From Lucinisca nassula (lineage: Eukaryota; Mollusca; Bivalvia; Lucinida; Lucinidae): a stretch of 64,000 nucleotides of DNA. The notes beneath the pieces were generated by a model, which made no database searches, had not been told where the DNA came from, and worked only from the letters and a program-made list of their open reading frames with translations. Numbering within the stretch: the stretch's first letter is position 1; each line of letters starts with the position of its first letter. Made by a program: the position numbers and the translations under genes. Positions 30,420 through 39,723 of this stretch are shown piece after piece. The stretch lies in contig OY757010.1 in the NCBI GenBank assembly GCA_963580285.1, forward strand, positions 223,343,234 through 223,407,233, in the 5' to 3' direction.

Positions 30420-31640
30420 AGTGTAATATAAATATTTCAAGAATAACCTCTGTGTATAGAATACTCCAGAGATTCTTTCCCAAAATATTTATCTTTTTTT
30501 TTTCTGGCTTTTCGACAGGCAGAACACTTTTCAATAATTTTCGCGTATAGAATACTGCGAAAACCCTAGAAAAGTCTGTCTTTTAAGTGATAAGCAGTTA
30601 TTTACTAATAATTTTGAGAATATATTACAGTCGAGTCCGGCAACTTTGCATGGCCGTTTATTTTGCGCACCCTGCATTCGCATTTTCACAAACTGTATCC
30701 CTAATTATCAATTCCACTATATTCAGTGCATCGGCATTAAGTTTAACTTTAACCCGAAAAAGATGTCCTGCACGTGCAGATGAAATAGCCTCGCGGAACC
30801 CCCCAATTTTTCTCAAAATACGAACTCTTAAAAGTCAAGACTGAGTTTAAAACTAGCCAAAGTCGCTATTCCCTTGATTCTAAACTTACTGCTTCTGACA
30901 ACATTGCAGAAGAACGAATCAACAACTTATGAGTCAACCCTCATGTTCAAACTGTTCAACAAACATATTGTGCGCAATGTTAGGCGACAAAATTGGTAGT
31001 TCAATTTCAAGGGGGCATCCCTTTTCATAGTATTCTTTGTCCTGTATATTAATAACTTCAGAGGCCAATTTTCATTGCAGCTGGTCGATAGGGAAATGCT
31101 GCAATGTTGTTGACTGAAAATTGAGTGGTGGCTTGAACAAAGTCACACATAGCTATATAAACTTTATATGCGCAATGTTACCGGACCGCACCGTACTTCT
31201 AAAACGTTAGAACAATGTTTTTTAATGGATGGCTGGCTTCTTTTAAGTAATAAGCAGTTCTTTTTAACTATTTTGGGTATAGAATACTCCTAAAATGTAA
31301 GAACTATGCTTTTTCAATATATGGCTGTTTGCCAATTCTTTTCAATACAACAAATTTGAAGAAAAAGGACTATTTTCGGTTTAGAAAACTCAAGAAAATA
31401 ACCCTTTCTCGTCTGCAACCAACCAACCCCTTCAAAAATGCAGACAGCTATTTGTCACCAATTTTATTCAAGAAAGTACTTTGTGTATAGAATACGCCAA
31501 AGATTTTACGTAGGTTTCTTGAATTAATACCACAATGATACAGGTTAGGGATTTCTTTTATAATAATGGTCGCGTATAAAATACAGCGAACAATCGAAGA
31601 AAAGTACATGTAAATCTTGGTTTAGAAAACACAGAGATTA
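30420..31640 (-). repeat. Dispersed TATAGAATACTCC motif array in element B leader
   Basis: At least seven occurrences of a (T/C)GTATAGAATACNCC-type motif occur at about 30453, 30543, 31268, 31378, 31484, 31575 and 31619. Two are degraded to GGTTTAGAAAACNC. Each is followed by a short A-rich stretch. They are spaced irregularly over 1.2 kb of what is, on the minus strand, the 5' leader. Function unknown. Confidence 0.55.
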
Positions 31641-31985
31641 CCTTTTCTTCTTTCTTGACAACCAGGTATTCCTCTGCCATTCCACGGAGAAAATCAGCCA
31701 CCCAACCAGGCAAAACTAAACCCCAACTGGCAAGGGACAATTTAGAATTTTTCCAAACTAAAAATTACCCCAAGAAAAAACTGGCAGAAGACAAACAAAA
31801 ATCAATCCAATTAGCTAAACTTAAATTAATTTAAGACTGCCTTAAGAATTGGTTCATTCAGCTAAATGCCAAACTCACCGGTTGTCCCCAAAACTGACTG
31901 GCTCCACGTTGCCGAAAAAATAAACAGGCCAAATCAAGAAGCTAAATGCCTCTGAACTTCCCCTGCCCACAATTTCAACCCGTCA
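31641..31985. other. Element B leader, AT-rich, no gene
   Basis: No gene seen. The minus-strand ORF 31558-31740 spans the motif array and shows no domain. Confidence 0.4.
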
Positions 31986-31989
31986 GGCT

Positions 31990-32175
31990 ATCAAGAGTTG
32001 AACCCTTCACAGTTCCCTCTGTAAACAAAAGGAACCGCGTATCATGTTCACCGTCCTCCACGTCCGAAAACGTGAAGTAAATTTGAACCCTTCACAATCC
32101 CCAACGTTAAATAAATAACGAAGTGGACCGCGTATCATGTTCACCGTCCCTCACGAATCCGAGGATAACTCGTGA
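31990..32175. repeat. Two-unit tandem repeat of about 95 bp near B PBS
   Basis: TTGAACCCTTCACARTYCCC ... CCGCGTATCATGTTCACCGTCC ... CGTGAAGTA occurs twice (from about 31992 and 32082). It lies directly inside the PBS of element B, in the 5' untranslated leader. Confidence 0.7.
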
Positions 32176-32231
32176 AGTAGTAATACACCTCTAACGAAAT
32201 GACCGGAGAATTCCCCCCTTCCGTTTTATCG

Positions 32232-32241
32232 CTCGTCGCCA
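32232..32241 (-). promoter_or_regulatory. Primer-binding site of element B, tRNA-Ser(GCU) type
   Basis: On the minus strand TGGCGACGAG follows the LTR end within a few bases. It is the first 10 nt of the same tRNA-Ser(GCU) complement used by element A. The match breaks after that (C in place of G). Confidence 0.75.
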
Positions 32242-32245
32242 AATA

Positions 32246-32492
32246 ATGTATTTTTAATAACCCGTATGTGGGACCAGGACTGGGGACGGGACAGGAAGAA
32301 GTCTTACCTGGGTAAATGGTTGATAATCTCCCTGGCAGAGGCTCTGGTCTAGTTGGTTTAAGTGGCTCAGCTAGACTGAGGAGCGTGGTCTCTGCTGCAT
32401 GCTTTTCTCGCTTCCTGGGTACCATTAATTATTCAAGTGGGTAAAACCCATCACCTTCCGGTCGGCGTTTCTGGATAGCTCACGACACAACA
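32246..32492 (-). mobile_element. Element B 5' LTR (minus strand)
   Basis: Uninterrupted LTR of about 246 bp, reading TGTTGTGTCG...AATACAT on the minus strand. Comparison with the other copy defines the insertions in that LTR. ATGGTA follows at 32493-32498 and also lies at 310-315. The intact right TIR of element D has only one ATGGTA, confirming the duplication. Ends are ambiguous by one or two bases because of shared sequence. Confidence 0.9.
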
Positions 32493-32498
32493 ATGGTA

Positions 32499-32550
32499 TT
32501 TTAAACCAATTTTGATATATTTCGATGCGATAATATCATTTTTATACATG
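32499..32550 (+). repeat. Element D left TIR, middle part
   Basis: TTTTAAACCAATTTTGATAT...TTTTTATACATG matches the reverse complement of the right TIR at about 62487-62540. It is trapped between the B and C insertions. CATG (32547-32550) is the target duplication of C. Confidence 0.85.
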
Positions 32551-32759
32551 TGTGATAAGTTTATTTAGAGGGGTGTCTGCAATGGGCATATCTGATTGGC
32601 CAATGATGGCCTATAATTTGATTGGTGAGTTAAGAGCGCCACCTGGGGTGGCCCCTATGTGCCCATGGCGCCCGGTTACCTTAAAAACATCTGTCAGTCA
32701 GAGCGCCACCTATATGGGTATATAAGGCCTTGCAGCTGGTGGAGAGCTCATATCGGTAT
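32551..32759 (+). mobile_element. Element C 5' LTR, U3 part (copy C1)
   Basis: It starts TGTGATAAGTTT. It has paired CCAAT-type motifs (ATTGGCCAATGATGG) and a TATA box TATATAAGG at 32719-32727. Compared with the LTRs at 49106 and 60059 it has 67 extra bases (32645-32711) between two copies of GAGCGCCACCT. Either this copy gained them or the other LTRs lost them by recombination between the direct repeats. It is interrupted at 32759 by the THAP transposon. Confidence 0.88.
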
Positions 32760-32901
32760 AGGGTTCGCCGGTCATCCGGGTACTTTCGTTTGTCACGTGA
32801 TAGCAACGAGCACGCGGGTGAATACAAACGCCATTTTGAATAAGCAAATAGTGTAAATAAAACCCAAGTCACTAGCATATTTCTTACAATTTTGATAAAA
32901 C

Positions 32902-33117
32902 ATGCCAAAAATCTGTAGTGCAGGTGGTTGTACAAATCATCATTTACAACTGGATAAAAAGCTATCGTTCTATCAGTTCCCAAATGGAGAAAAACATCCA
33001 GAGAGACGGTCTCGGTGGATAAGGGCCTGCAGTCGCCAGAACGCTGATGGTTCAGACTGGATTCCTACATCAAAATATGTTTACATGTGCAGTGAACATT
33101 TTATAACAGGTAATTGA
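32902..33117 (+). CDS. THAP zinc-finger exon (transposase N-terminus, partial)
   Basis: 71 codons encoding MPKICSAGGC...FYQFPNGEK...W...YMCSEHFITGN. The C2CH ligands of a THAP DNA-binding domain are visible: C5, C10, and C-x2-H near residues 62-65, with conserved Trp and FP. The frame stops just after AACAG|GTAATT, a good splice donor, so this is probably a first exon. A TTTCTCTCTAG acceptor-like site lies near 33210, but no continuation of a transposase is found before the element's right end. In THAP transposases this domain recognises the transposon ends. It could in principle be a host THAP gene exon, but its position between TIRs and target duplications argues against that. Confidence 0.7.
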   Translation: MPKICSAGGCTNHHLQLDKKLSFYQFPNGEKHPERRSRWIRACSRQNADGSDWIPTSKYVYMCSEHFITGN

Positions 33118-33353
33118 TTCACAATACACTATTCTTTGGGCCATGCTTTGTTGATAATGAACTGAAATTGTCCTTTCTATTGGTAAAATTGTCTGTTGAT
33201 TTCTCTCTAGTGCTCGTATTTCTCCTTTCAACAACATTTCTGCACTTACCGAGGCGATCCCTTGGAACATCACCAGAGGTGTTGGATGGGTGACTAAATT
33301 TAGAAATTGATTGTAATTAACTTTAAAGTGTAGAAAAAAACCCCTCCTTACTG

Positions 33354-34028
33354 GGTGTGCTAAAGAAGATGAACAGGGGTCCTAAAGTGAATGCCTCTGA
33401 TCTAAAGGTCAAAACAACAACAAGGTCTTTAGTATGTGTGCCTTGTAAATGAACTAACAAACTAGCCTGTCCCCCTAGCCTTGGCATAACCTCGGATCTG
33501 GGTTCACACTATTTGCAGAAATGACATATGACATGCAAACAGTATGGGCCCAGATCAGATGAGCAGTCTGATCTGGGTCCACACTGTTTGCAGAAATGAC
33601 TTAAAGCTACCGCAGTCAACGATTTTTTACAGACAAACAGTGTGGACTCAGATCAGACAGCTCCTCTTAGCAATCTGATCTGTGTTATTTTGATAATAAA
33701 CAGAATGTCAAACCTACCTTGACACTTGGATAGAGTATATTTCCCGAGTCCATGACACCTCCGAATACACAACACTTGACACTAGTCCGTAGACATCGGT
33801 TATCAGGCAGCTGTTATTTCACTAAATGGAAATTTTCCGCCTCGTTATTCTTTACTTTTAATCACTTTTACTTACAGTAACATGCATTTTCAGCTTAAAA
33901 AAACGATTTTATTCAATGTAAATGATAGCGATCTAAAGGGTAATTGCCGGTCGCTCTGCTATTGTTTTCACCTAAAAAATGGCGGCCTATCGGTTGCTAC
34001 GGGCAGTGACGTCACGCCGGCGAACCCT
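33354..34028 (+). repeat. THAP transposon right end with palindromic repeats
   Basis: Starting at GGTGTGCTAAAG, this segment recurs at 37304, 41258 and 52522. It has direct repeats of GATCTGGGTYCACACTRTTTGCAGAAATGAC (split at about 33495 and 33575) and an inverted counterpart near 33635-33665 (ACAGTGTGGACTCAGATCAGAC). The outer end is GC-rich with a TGACGTCA core. No ORF is supported. Confidence 0.7.
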
Positions 34029-34030
34029 AT

Positions 34031-34411
34031 TGGAAGTCTCAGCGAACAGTGGAAGAAAATAATAAATAACTGGTAAGTTTTTAATTTCCTGAAAAGGAAT
34101 AAATATAGTTTCTGAAAAGAAACGATTGTTATTACTTACCGTATCGAGCAAGAAAACCTGAATAAGGTTAGGCAACGCTGAGAGAAGGTTCAAGGAAAGA
34201 GAAAGACGCTGACAGTTGATTGTTTATCCCGCCATATTTGTTTGATGTAATTTATTTTTTTAAACACAGATAACTCCAATCATTTTCATTCAATGTATAA
34301 CTGCAGCTTCGTTTTTTACCAATCATTGTTTTGGAACAGGGAGCTCTGTCTAAATTGAGGTTTAATCTGAATCTATCTAATATACCGCTCGGGAAACACA
34401 AGTTTGTTACA
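34031..34411 (+). mobile_element. Element C 5' LTR, remaining part (copy C1)
   Basis: 381 bp from TGGAAGTCTC to GTTTGTTACA. It contains a consensus donor CTG|GTAAGT (34070-34078) and possible acceptors (TTTTTAAACACAG). The PBS that follows is mutated in this copy (TGATGGCAGCG instead of TGGTGGCAGCG). Confidence 0.88.
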
Positions 34412-34414
34412 TTT

Positions 34415-34432
34415 TGATGGCAGCGCCTGGAT
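34415..34432 (+). promoter_or_regulatory. Primer-binding site of element C, tRNA-Leu type (mutated in C1)
   Basis: In C2-C5 the site reads TGGTGGCAGCG and then diverges. These 11 nt are complementary to the 3' end of eukaryotic tRNA-Leu(AAG/UAG). Intact sites start at 38368, 42321, 49632 and 53585. In C1 the third base is A, which would impair priming. Confidence 0.65.
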
Positions 34433-34492
34433 ACGGAAATAAGCCAGTTTTCTTTTAAATTTCGCTTTTTGTAATAGAATTTGTCCTGAAAT

Positions 34493-35769
34493 ATGGACGA
34501 AGTAAGGGCACCGATTACTAAAGGCGATACACTGACAACCCCTGTATTCAGTACTGTAAGGGATAGGCGTGATGCACCTCCTTCATTAACTAGAGAGCCG
34601 TCTATAGCCAGACGACTAGACGACTCCTTCATGGATCTTGGTGTGAGATCAGCGCAGCAAAAGGCTGATCAAGAGATGCAGCAGAAGAATAGAGCTGATA
34701 AAGGAGAACAGTCCTTGTTACTGCTCTCTGAGATTCACAAAATGCGTGAAGAAACTAGAAGGCGTGATGAAGAATACAGGATGGAAGCTATGAGAAAAGA
34801 TGAAGATATTAGAAAGCTGATTGCGGATAGCCAGAAAAAGGATGAAATCATTCTTTCATTGATCACATCTTTTAAAGAGCAGATGTCTTCCACAGCAGCT
34901 CGATATCTAGAAGCAAAGAGGAGCCGCAATATTATACTGAAACAGAATCTGATTTACTGCGTCCCCACTCAGATAAATGGTCTATCGGAAGGCCAGAAAT
35001 GGCCGACAATATACGGGGCGAAAAAACGGCAGCATTGAGAAGCACTAAAATAGAAAATCAGAGTTATGACCCACTAAATAACACTGAAAAGACAAACACT
35101 ATGCAGGAGACAAATTTTCAAGGCTCTAGGTATCCTGGTTTTTCCACAGGTATAAATGGAGGTCTTTATACTGAAGCAGATGCACATTATGCAACTAGCC
35201 AGCATAAGCAAACTCCGTCTATGATGTCTGAAAGTTTACTAAGTGATCTAAAAACCGTCAGGGCAAAAACAAGTTTAATATCCCAAAAAGAAAACAATGC
35301 TCATGACTTACGCCAAAGCTCTTCAAAGACTGGTGTAAAAATGAAACCTGCGACATTCGATGGCTCAGCCTCATGGATTGACTATAAGACACATTTTGAC
35401 ATGTGTGCTGAATTGAACGGTTGTGATGCTAGTCAGAAGGGCCTATACTTAGCAGTGAGCCTTCGTGATCAGGCACAAGGTGTGTTAGGGAATCTACCTG
35501 TAGAGGAAAGAAACAATTTTGAAAAATTAAGTAAAGCTTTGGCTGAGCGTTTTTCACCAGCCAGCCAAACTGAATTATATAGAGCACAACTGAAAGAACG
35601 GCAGTGGAAGCACGGTGAAAATATTCCTGAGTATGGCCAACGCATATTAAGATTAACCACACTGGCATACCCTGATGCAAGTTCGGCTTTAGTCGATACT
35701 CTGGCCATGGGGGAACTTTATAGATGCCATTTCAGATCCAGAAATGCGTTTGAAGATACAGCAATCTAG
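34493..35769 (+). pseudogene. gag: Element C gag, copy C1, frameshifted
   Basis: Same gag as at 38446 but one G is lost near 34898 (ACAGCAGCTC instead of ACAGCAGGCTC). The first frame therefore stops at 35038, and the normal frame resumes as an open stretch to 35769. Product: N-terminal charged coiled coil, then a capsid-like domain. This is a private lesion of C1 in addition to the gag/pol frame break shared by all copies. Confidence 0.85.
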
Positions 35770-37303
35770 ACCCAAGGTCTTAAATGAAGCCGTCAAAGTA
35801 GCTGTAGAGTTAGAAGCATTCGATAAGGCAGAGAAGCAACGACAGACCAATAAATACATAAGGGGTGTTTCTGAAACGCCAGTAGATGCAGAAATAAGAA
35901 AATCAGACATCAATATTCAGGACATAATGAAACGTCTGGATCAATTGATCAAACAACAGCAAAAGCTGACATCTATAAGTGACAAATCATTGCCGCCTGA
36001 TAGGACAAAAAATCGTTGCTATAAGTGTAAGAACTTTGGACATATAATGAGAAACTGTCCGGATAATAAAAATCAAAGTACTGAGAGTACTGGAAATGTT
36101 AAACGAGTAGGTCGATTTTGTAATAAGAGTCTTCACCAAAAAGGGAAACGACCAAAACAAATAGGGCATGCAAGAGAAAGTACAAAACCGCTAGAAGCTG
36201 GCATGTATTTACCTGTAAATATCAATGGTATTGATACAAATATGTTAGTAGATTCAGGGGCCACAGCATCATTACTTTCACAAGACATATACAACAGCAT
36301 TCCTGTTGAAAATCGACCTAGACTAGACCCTGTAAAAGGCGAAATGGTCGCCGTAAATGGCATGTCTTTAGAGATTCTTGGCAGTGGTGAGTTTGACATT
36401 TTTCTTGGGGGGTTTTGCTACCCGTCAACGGTCATTGTGGCAAAACTTAACACAACCGCAATATTGGGGCTTGACTTTCTGTCTGCTCACGATTGTGACG
36501 TTAGTTTGAAAAACAAATCAATAATTATAGGTGGCAAAATAGTTAAAAGTGATATCAAAGGGAAAATTGGATGTTACCGAGTAAATGATTTTTGTCATGA
36601 TATAGATGGAATAGGAATACTAGAACCTGCAGAAAAGTTTAGTAAAAATGGTAAGGCATTGCTAGGACGTACATTGGCTACCGCTGAAGAAAATATTCCA
36701 GTTCGACTGATGAACCCATCGAACGAATCCGTAGTGGTGTACAAAGGTTCAATAGTTGGTGAGTTTGAACAAGTTGACCATGCGCCAGTATGTCAATACA
36801 AAGTACAGATCAGAAGTAGAGAATTGTCAGAACCGTTAGAAAATCTGCTTAAAAAAGGTTCAGAGGACCTGGATGAGAATCAGACTGACAAAGTGCGAGA
36901 GACGTTGACAGAGTATAGTGATATCTTTGCTTCAACAGATAAAGACCCAGGACGAACAGATGTTGTTTTACACGAAATTGACACAGGTGATGCAAAACCG
37001 GTTAAACACAGACTAAGAAGATTACCTCAATATGCCGTTGAGGAAGCAGATAGACAAGTTGATGACATGCTTGAACGTGAAATAATAGAGCCATCCAATA
37101 GTCCTTGGGCAGCTGGAATCGTGCTTGTTAGAAAGAAAGACAACACTCTTAGATTTTGCGTCGATTATAGGGCATTGAACGCCCTGACAATAAAGGATGC
37201 ATATCCATTGCCAAAAATAGACGAAACGCTGGACAACTTAGCAGGCGCATCGTGGTTCTCGACCCTTGACCTGCGAAGTGGATATTGGCAGGTTGGTGTC
37301 GAT
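35744..37303 (+). pseudogene. pol: Element C pol, copy C1, truncated in RT
   Basis: It contains the end of the capsid, a CCHC knuckle, the DSGA protease and the start of RT (FCVDYRALN, STLDLRSGYWQVGVD). At 37303 it is joined to THAP-transposon sequence, adding ten foreign residues before a stop at 37336. The catalytic YIDD, RNase H and integrase are lost. The same join occurs in C2 and C4. Confidence 0.88.
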
Positions 37304-37981
37304 TGGTGTGCTAAAGAAGATGAACAGGGGTCCTAAAGTGAATGCCTCTGATCTAAAGGTCAAAACAACAACAAGGTCTTTAGTATGTGTGCCTTGTAAA
37401 TGAACTAACAAACTAGCCTGTCCCCCTAGCCTTGGCATAACCTCGGATCTGGGTTCACACTATTTGCAGAAATGACATATGACATGCAAACAGTATGGGC
37501 CCAGATCAGATGAGCAGTCTGATCTGGGTCCACACTGTTTGCAGAAATGACTTAAAGCTACCGCAGTCAACGATTTTTTTACAGACAAACAGTGTGGACT
37601 CAGATCAGACAGCTCCTCTTAGCAATCTGATCTGTGTTATTTTGACAATAAACAGAATGTCAAACCTACCTTGACACTTGGATAGAGTATATTTCCCGAG
37701 TCCATGACACCTCCGAATACACAACACTTGACACTAGTCCGTAGACATCGGTTATCAGGCAGCTGTTATTTCACTAAATGGAAATTTTCCGCCTCGTTAT
37801 TCTTTACTTTTAATCACTTTTACTTACAGTAACATGCATTTTCAGCTTAAAAAAAACGATTTTATTCAATGTAAATGATAACGATCTAAAGGGTAATTGC
37901 CGGTCGCTCTGCTATTGTTTTCACCTAAAAAATGGCGGCCTATCGGTTGCTACGGGCAGTGACGTCACGCCGGCGAACCCT
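37304..37981 (+). repeat. THAP transposon right-end fragment before copy C2
   Basis: 678 bp equal to 33354-34028, entered at the shared break GTCGAT|TGGTGTGC and ending CCGGCGAACCCT. The left TIR is absent, so it is a passenger of the C-array duplication rather than a new insertion. Confidence 0.85.
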
Positions 37982-37983
37982 AT

Positions 37984-38364
37984 TGGAAGTCTCAGCGAAC
38001 AGTGGAAGAAAATAATAAATAACTGGTAAGTTTTTAATTTCCTGAAAAGGAATAAATATAGTTTCTGAAAAGAAACGATTGTTATTACTTACCGTATCGA
38101 GCAAGAAAACCTGAATAAGGTTAGGCAACGCTGAGAGAAGGTTCAAGGAAAGAGAAAGACGCTGACAGTTGATTGTTTATCCCGCCATATTTGTTTGATG
38201 TAATTTATTTTTTTAAACACAGATAACTCCAATCATTTTCATTCAATGTATAACTGCTGCTTCGTTTTTTACCAATCATTGTTTTGGAACAGGGAGCTCT
38301 GTCTAAATTGAGGTTTAATCTGAATCTATCTAATATACCGCTCGGGAAACACAAGTTTGTTACA
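37984..38364 (+). mobile_element. Element C partial LTR (copy C2)
   Basis: 381-bp downstream part of the LTR with the donor CTG|GTAAGT. The U3 part with TATA and CCAAT motifs is missing, so this copy has no LTR promoter of its own. Confidence 0.85.
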
Positions 38365-38445
38365 TTTTGGTGGCAGCGCCTGGATACGGAAATAAGCCAG
38401 TTTTCTTTTAAATTTCGCTTTTTGTAATAGAATTTGTCCTGAAAT

Positions 38446-39723
38446 ATGGACGAAGTAAGGGCACCGATTACTAAAGGCGATACACTGACAACCCCTGTAT
38501 TCAGTACTGTAAGGGATAGGCGTGATGCACCTCCTTCATTAACTGGAGAGCCGTCTATAGCCAGACGACTAGACGACTCCTTCATGGATCTTGGTGTGAG
38601 ATCAGCGCAGCAAAAGGCTGATCAAGAGATGCAGCAGAAGAATAGAGCTGATAAAGGAGAACAGTCCTTGTTACTGCTCTCTGAGATTCACAAAATGCGC
38701 GAAGAAACTAGAAGGCGTGATGAAGAATACAGGATGGAAGCTATGAGAAAAGATGAAGATATTAGAAAGCTGATTGCGGATAGCCAGAAAAAGGATGAAA
38801 TCATTCTTTCATTGATCACATCTTTTAAAGAGCAGATGTCTTCCACAGCAGGCTCGATATCTAGAAGCAAAGAGGAGCCGCAATATTATACTGAAACAGA
38901 ATCTGATTTACTGCGTCCCCACTCAGATAAATGGTCTATCGGAAGGCCAGAAATGGCCGACAATATACGGGGCGAAAAAACGGCAGCATTGAGAAGCACT
39001 AAAATAGAAAATCAGAGTTATGACCCACTAAATAACACTGAAAAGACAAACACTATGCAGGAGACAAATTTTCAAGGCTCTAGGTATCCTGGTTTTTCCA
39101 CAGGTATAAATGGAGGTCTTTATACTGAAGCAGATGCACATTATGCAACTAGCCAGCATAAGCAAACTCCGTCTATGATGTCTGAAAGTTTACTAAGTGA
39201 TCTAAAAACCGTCAGGGCAAAAACAAGTTTAATATCCCAAAAAGAAAACAATGCTCATGACTTACGCCAAAGCTCTTCAAAGACTGGTGTAAAAATGAAA
39301 CCTGCGACATTCGATGGCTCAGCCTCATGGATTGACTATAAGACACATTTTGACATGTGTGCTGAATTGAACGGTTGTGATGCTAGTCAGAAGGGCCTAT
39401 ACTTAGCAGTGAGCCTTCGTGATCAGGCACAAGGTGTGTTAGGGAATCTACCTGTAGAGGAAAGAAACAATTTTGAAAAATTAAGTAAAGCTTTGGCTGA
39501 GCGTTTTTCACCAGCCAGCCAAACTGAATTATATAGAGCACAACTGAAAGAACGGCAGTGGAAGCACGGTGAAAATATTCCTGAGTATGGCCAACGCATA
39601 TTAAGATTAACCACACTGGCATACCCTGATGCAAGTTCGGCTTTAGTCGATACTCTGGCCATGGGGGAACTTTATAGATGCCATTTCAGATCCAGAAATG
39701 CGTTTGAAGATACAGCAATCTAG
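38446..39723 (+). CDS. gag: Element C gag, copy C2
   Basis: 425 codons from ATGGACGAAG. Residues about 50-140 are highly charged and predicted coiled coil (RRDEEYRMEAMRKDED). Residues about 300-420 are capsid-like (KPATFDGSASWIDYKTHFD, LAERFSPASQ, YGQRILRLTTLAYPD). The frame ends inside the capsid region, and the natural continuation (FIDAISDPEM) is in the +1 frame of the next ORF. All five copies share this break. A Gly replaces Arg in the SLTGEPS segment of this copy only. Confidence 0.82.
   Translation: MDEVRAPITKGDTLTTPVFSTVRDRRDAPPSLTGEPSIARRLDDSFMDLGVRSAQQKADQEMQQKNRADKGEQSLLLLSEIHKMREETRRRDEEYRMEAMRKDEDIRKLIADSQKKDEIILSLITSFKEQMSSTAGSISRSKEEPQYYTETESDLLRPHSDKWSIGRPEMADNIRGEKTAALRSTKIENQSYDPLNNTEKTNTMQETNFQGSRYPGFSTGINGGLYTEADAHYATSQHKQTPSMMSESLLSDLKTVRAKTSLISQKENNAHDLRQSSSKTGVKMKPATFDGSASWIDYKTHFDMCAELNGCDASQKGLYLAVSLRDQAQGVLGNLPVEERNNFEKLSKALAERFSPASQTELYRAQLKERQWKHGENIPEYGQRILRLTTLAYPDASSALVDTLAMGELYRCHFRSRNAFEDTAI

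Larger units (their letters stand above)
32760..34028 (+). mobile_element. THAP-domain DNA transposon inserted in the C 5' LTR
   Basis: 1269 bp with 12-bp perfect terminal inverted repeats AGGGTTCGCCGG (32760-32771) and CCGGCGAACCCT (34017-34028), plus further inverted similarity inside (TAGCAAC, GCCATTTT). It is flanked by a 2-bp AT duplication. The empty site ...CGGTATTGGAAG is seen in the LTRs at 49106 and 60059. An AT duplication plus a THAP domain fits the ISL2EU group of PIF/Harbinger-related transposons, which I name from family knowledge only. The catalytic domain is missing, so this is a deletion derivative. The right 675 bp is also present alone in front of copies C2, C3 and C5. Confidence 0.75.

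Noticed and set aside
316..32492. Element B in plus orientation
   Set aside because: No purine tract precedes the right LTR on the plus strand. On the minus strand both the PBS (32232-32241) and the polypurine tract (26494-26510) are in place.
32902..33117. THAP exon as part of a host gene
   Set aside because: It lies between matched 12-bp TIRs with an AT duplication inside an LTR, so it belongs to a transposon.
34252..34632. 126-codon minus-strand ORF repeated before every C gag
   Set aside because: It is antisense to the leader and gag start, has no domain, and repeats only because the copies are near identical.
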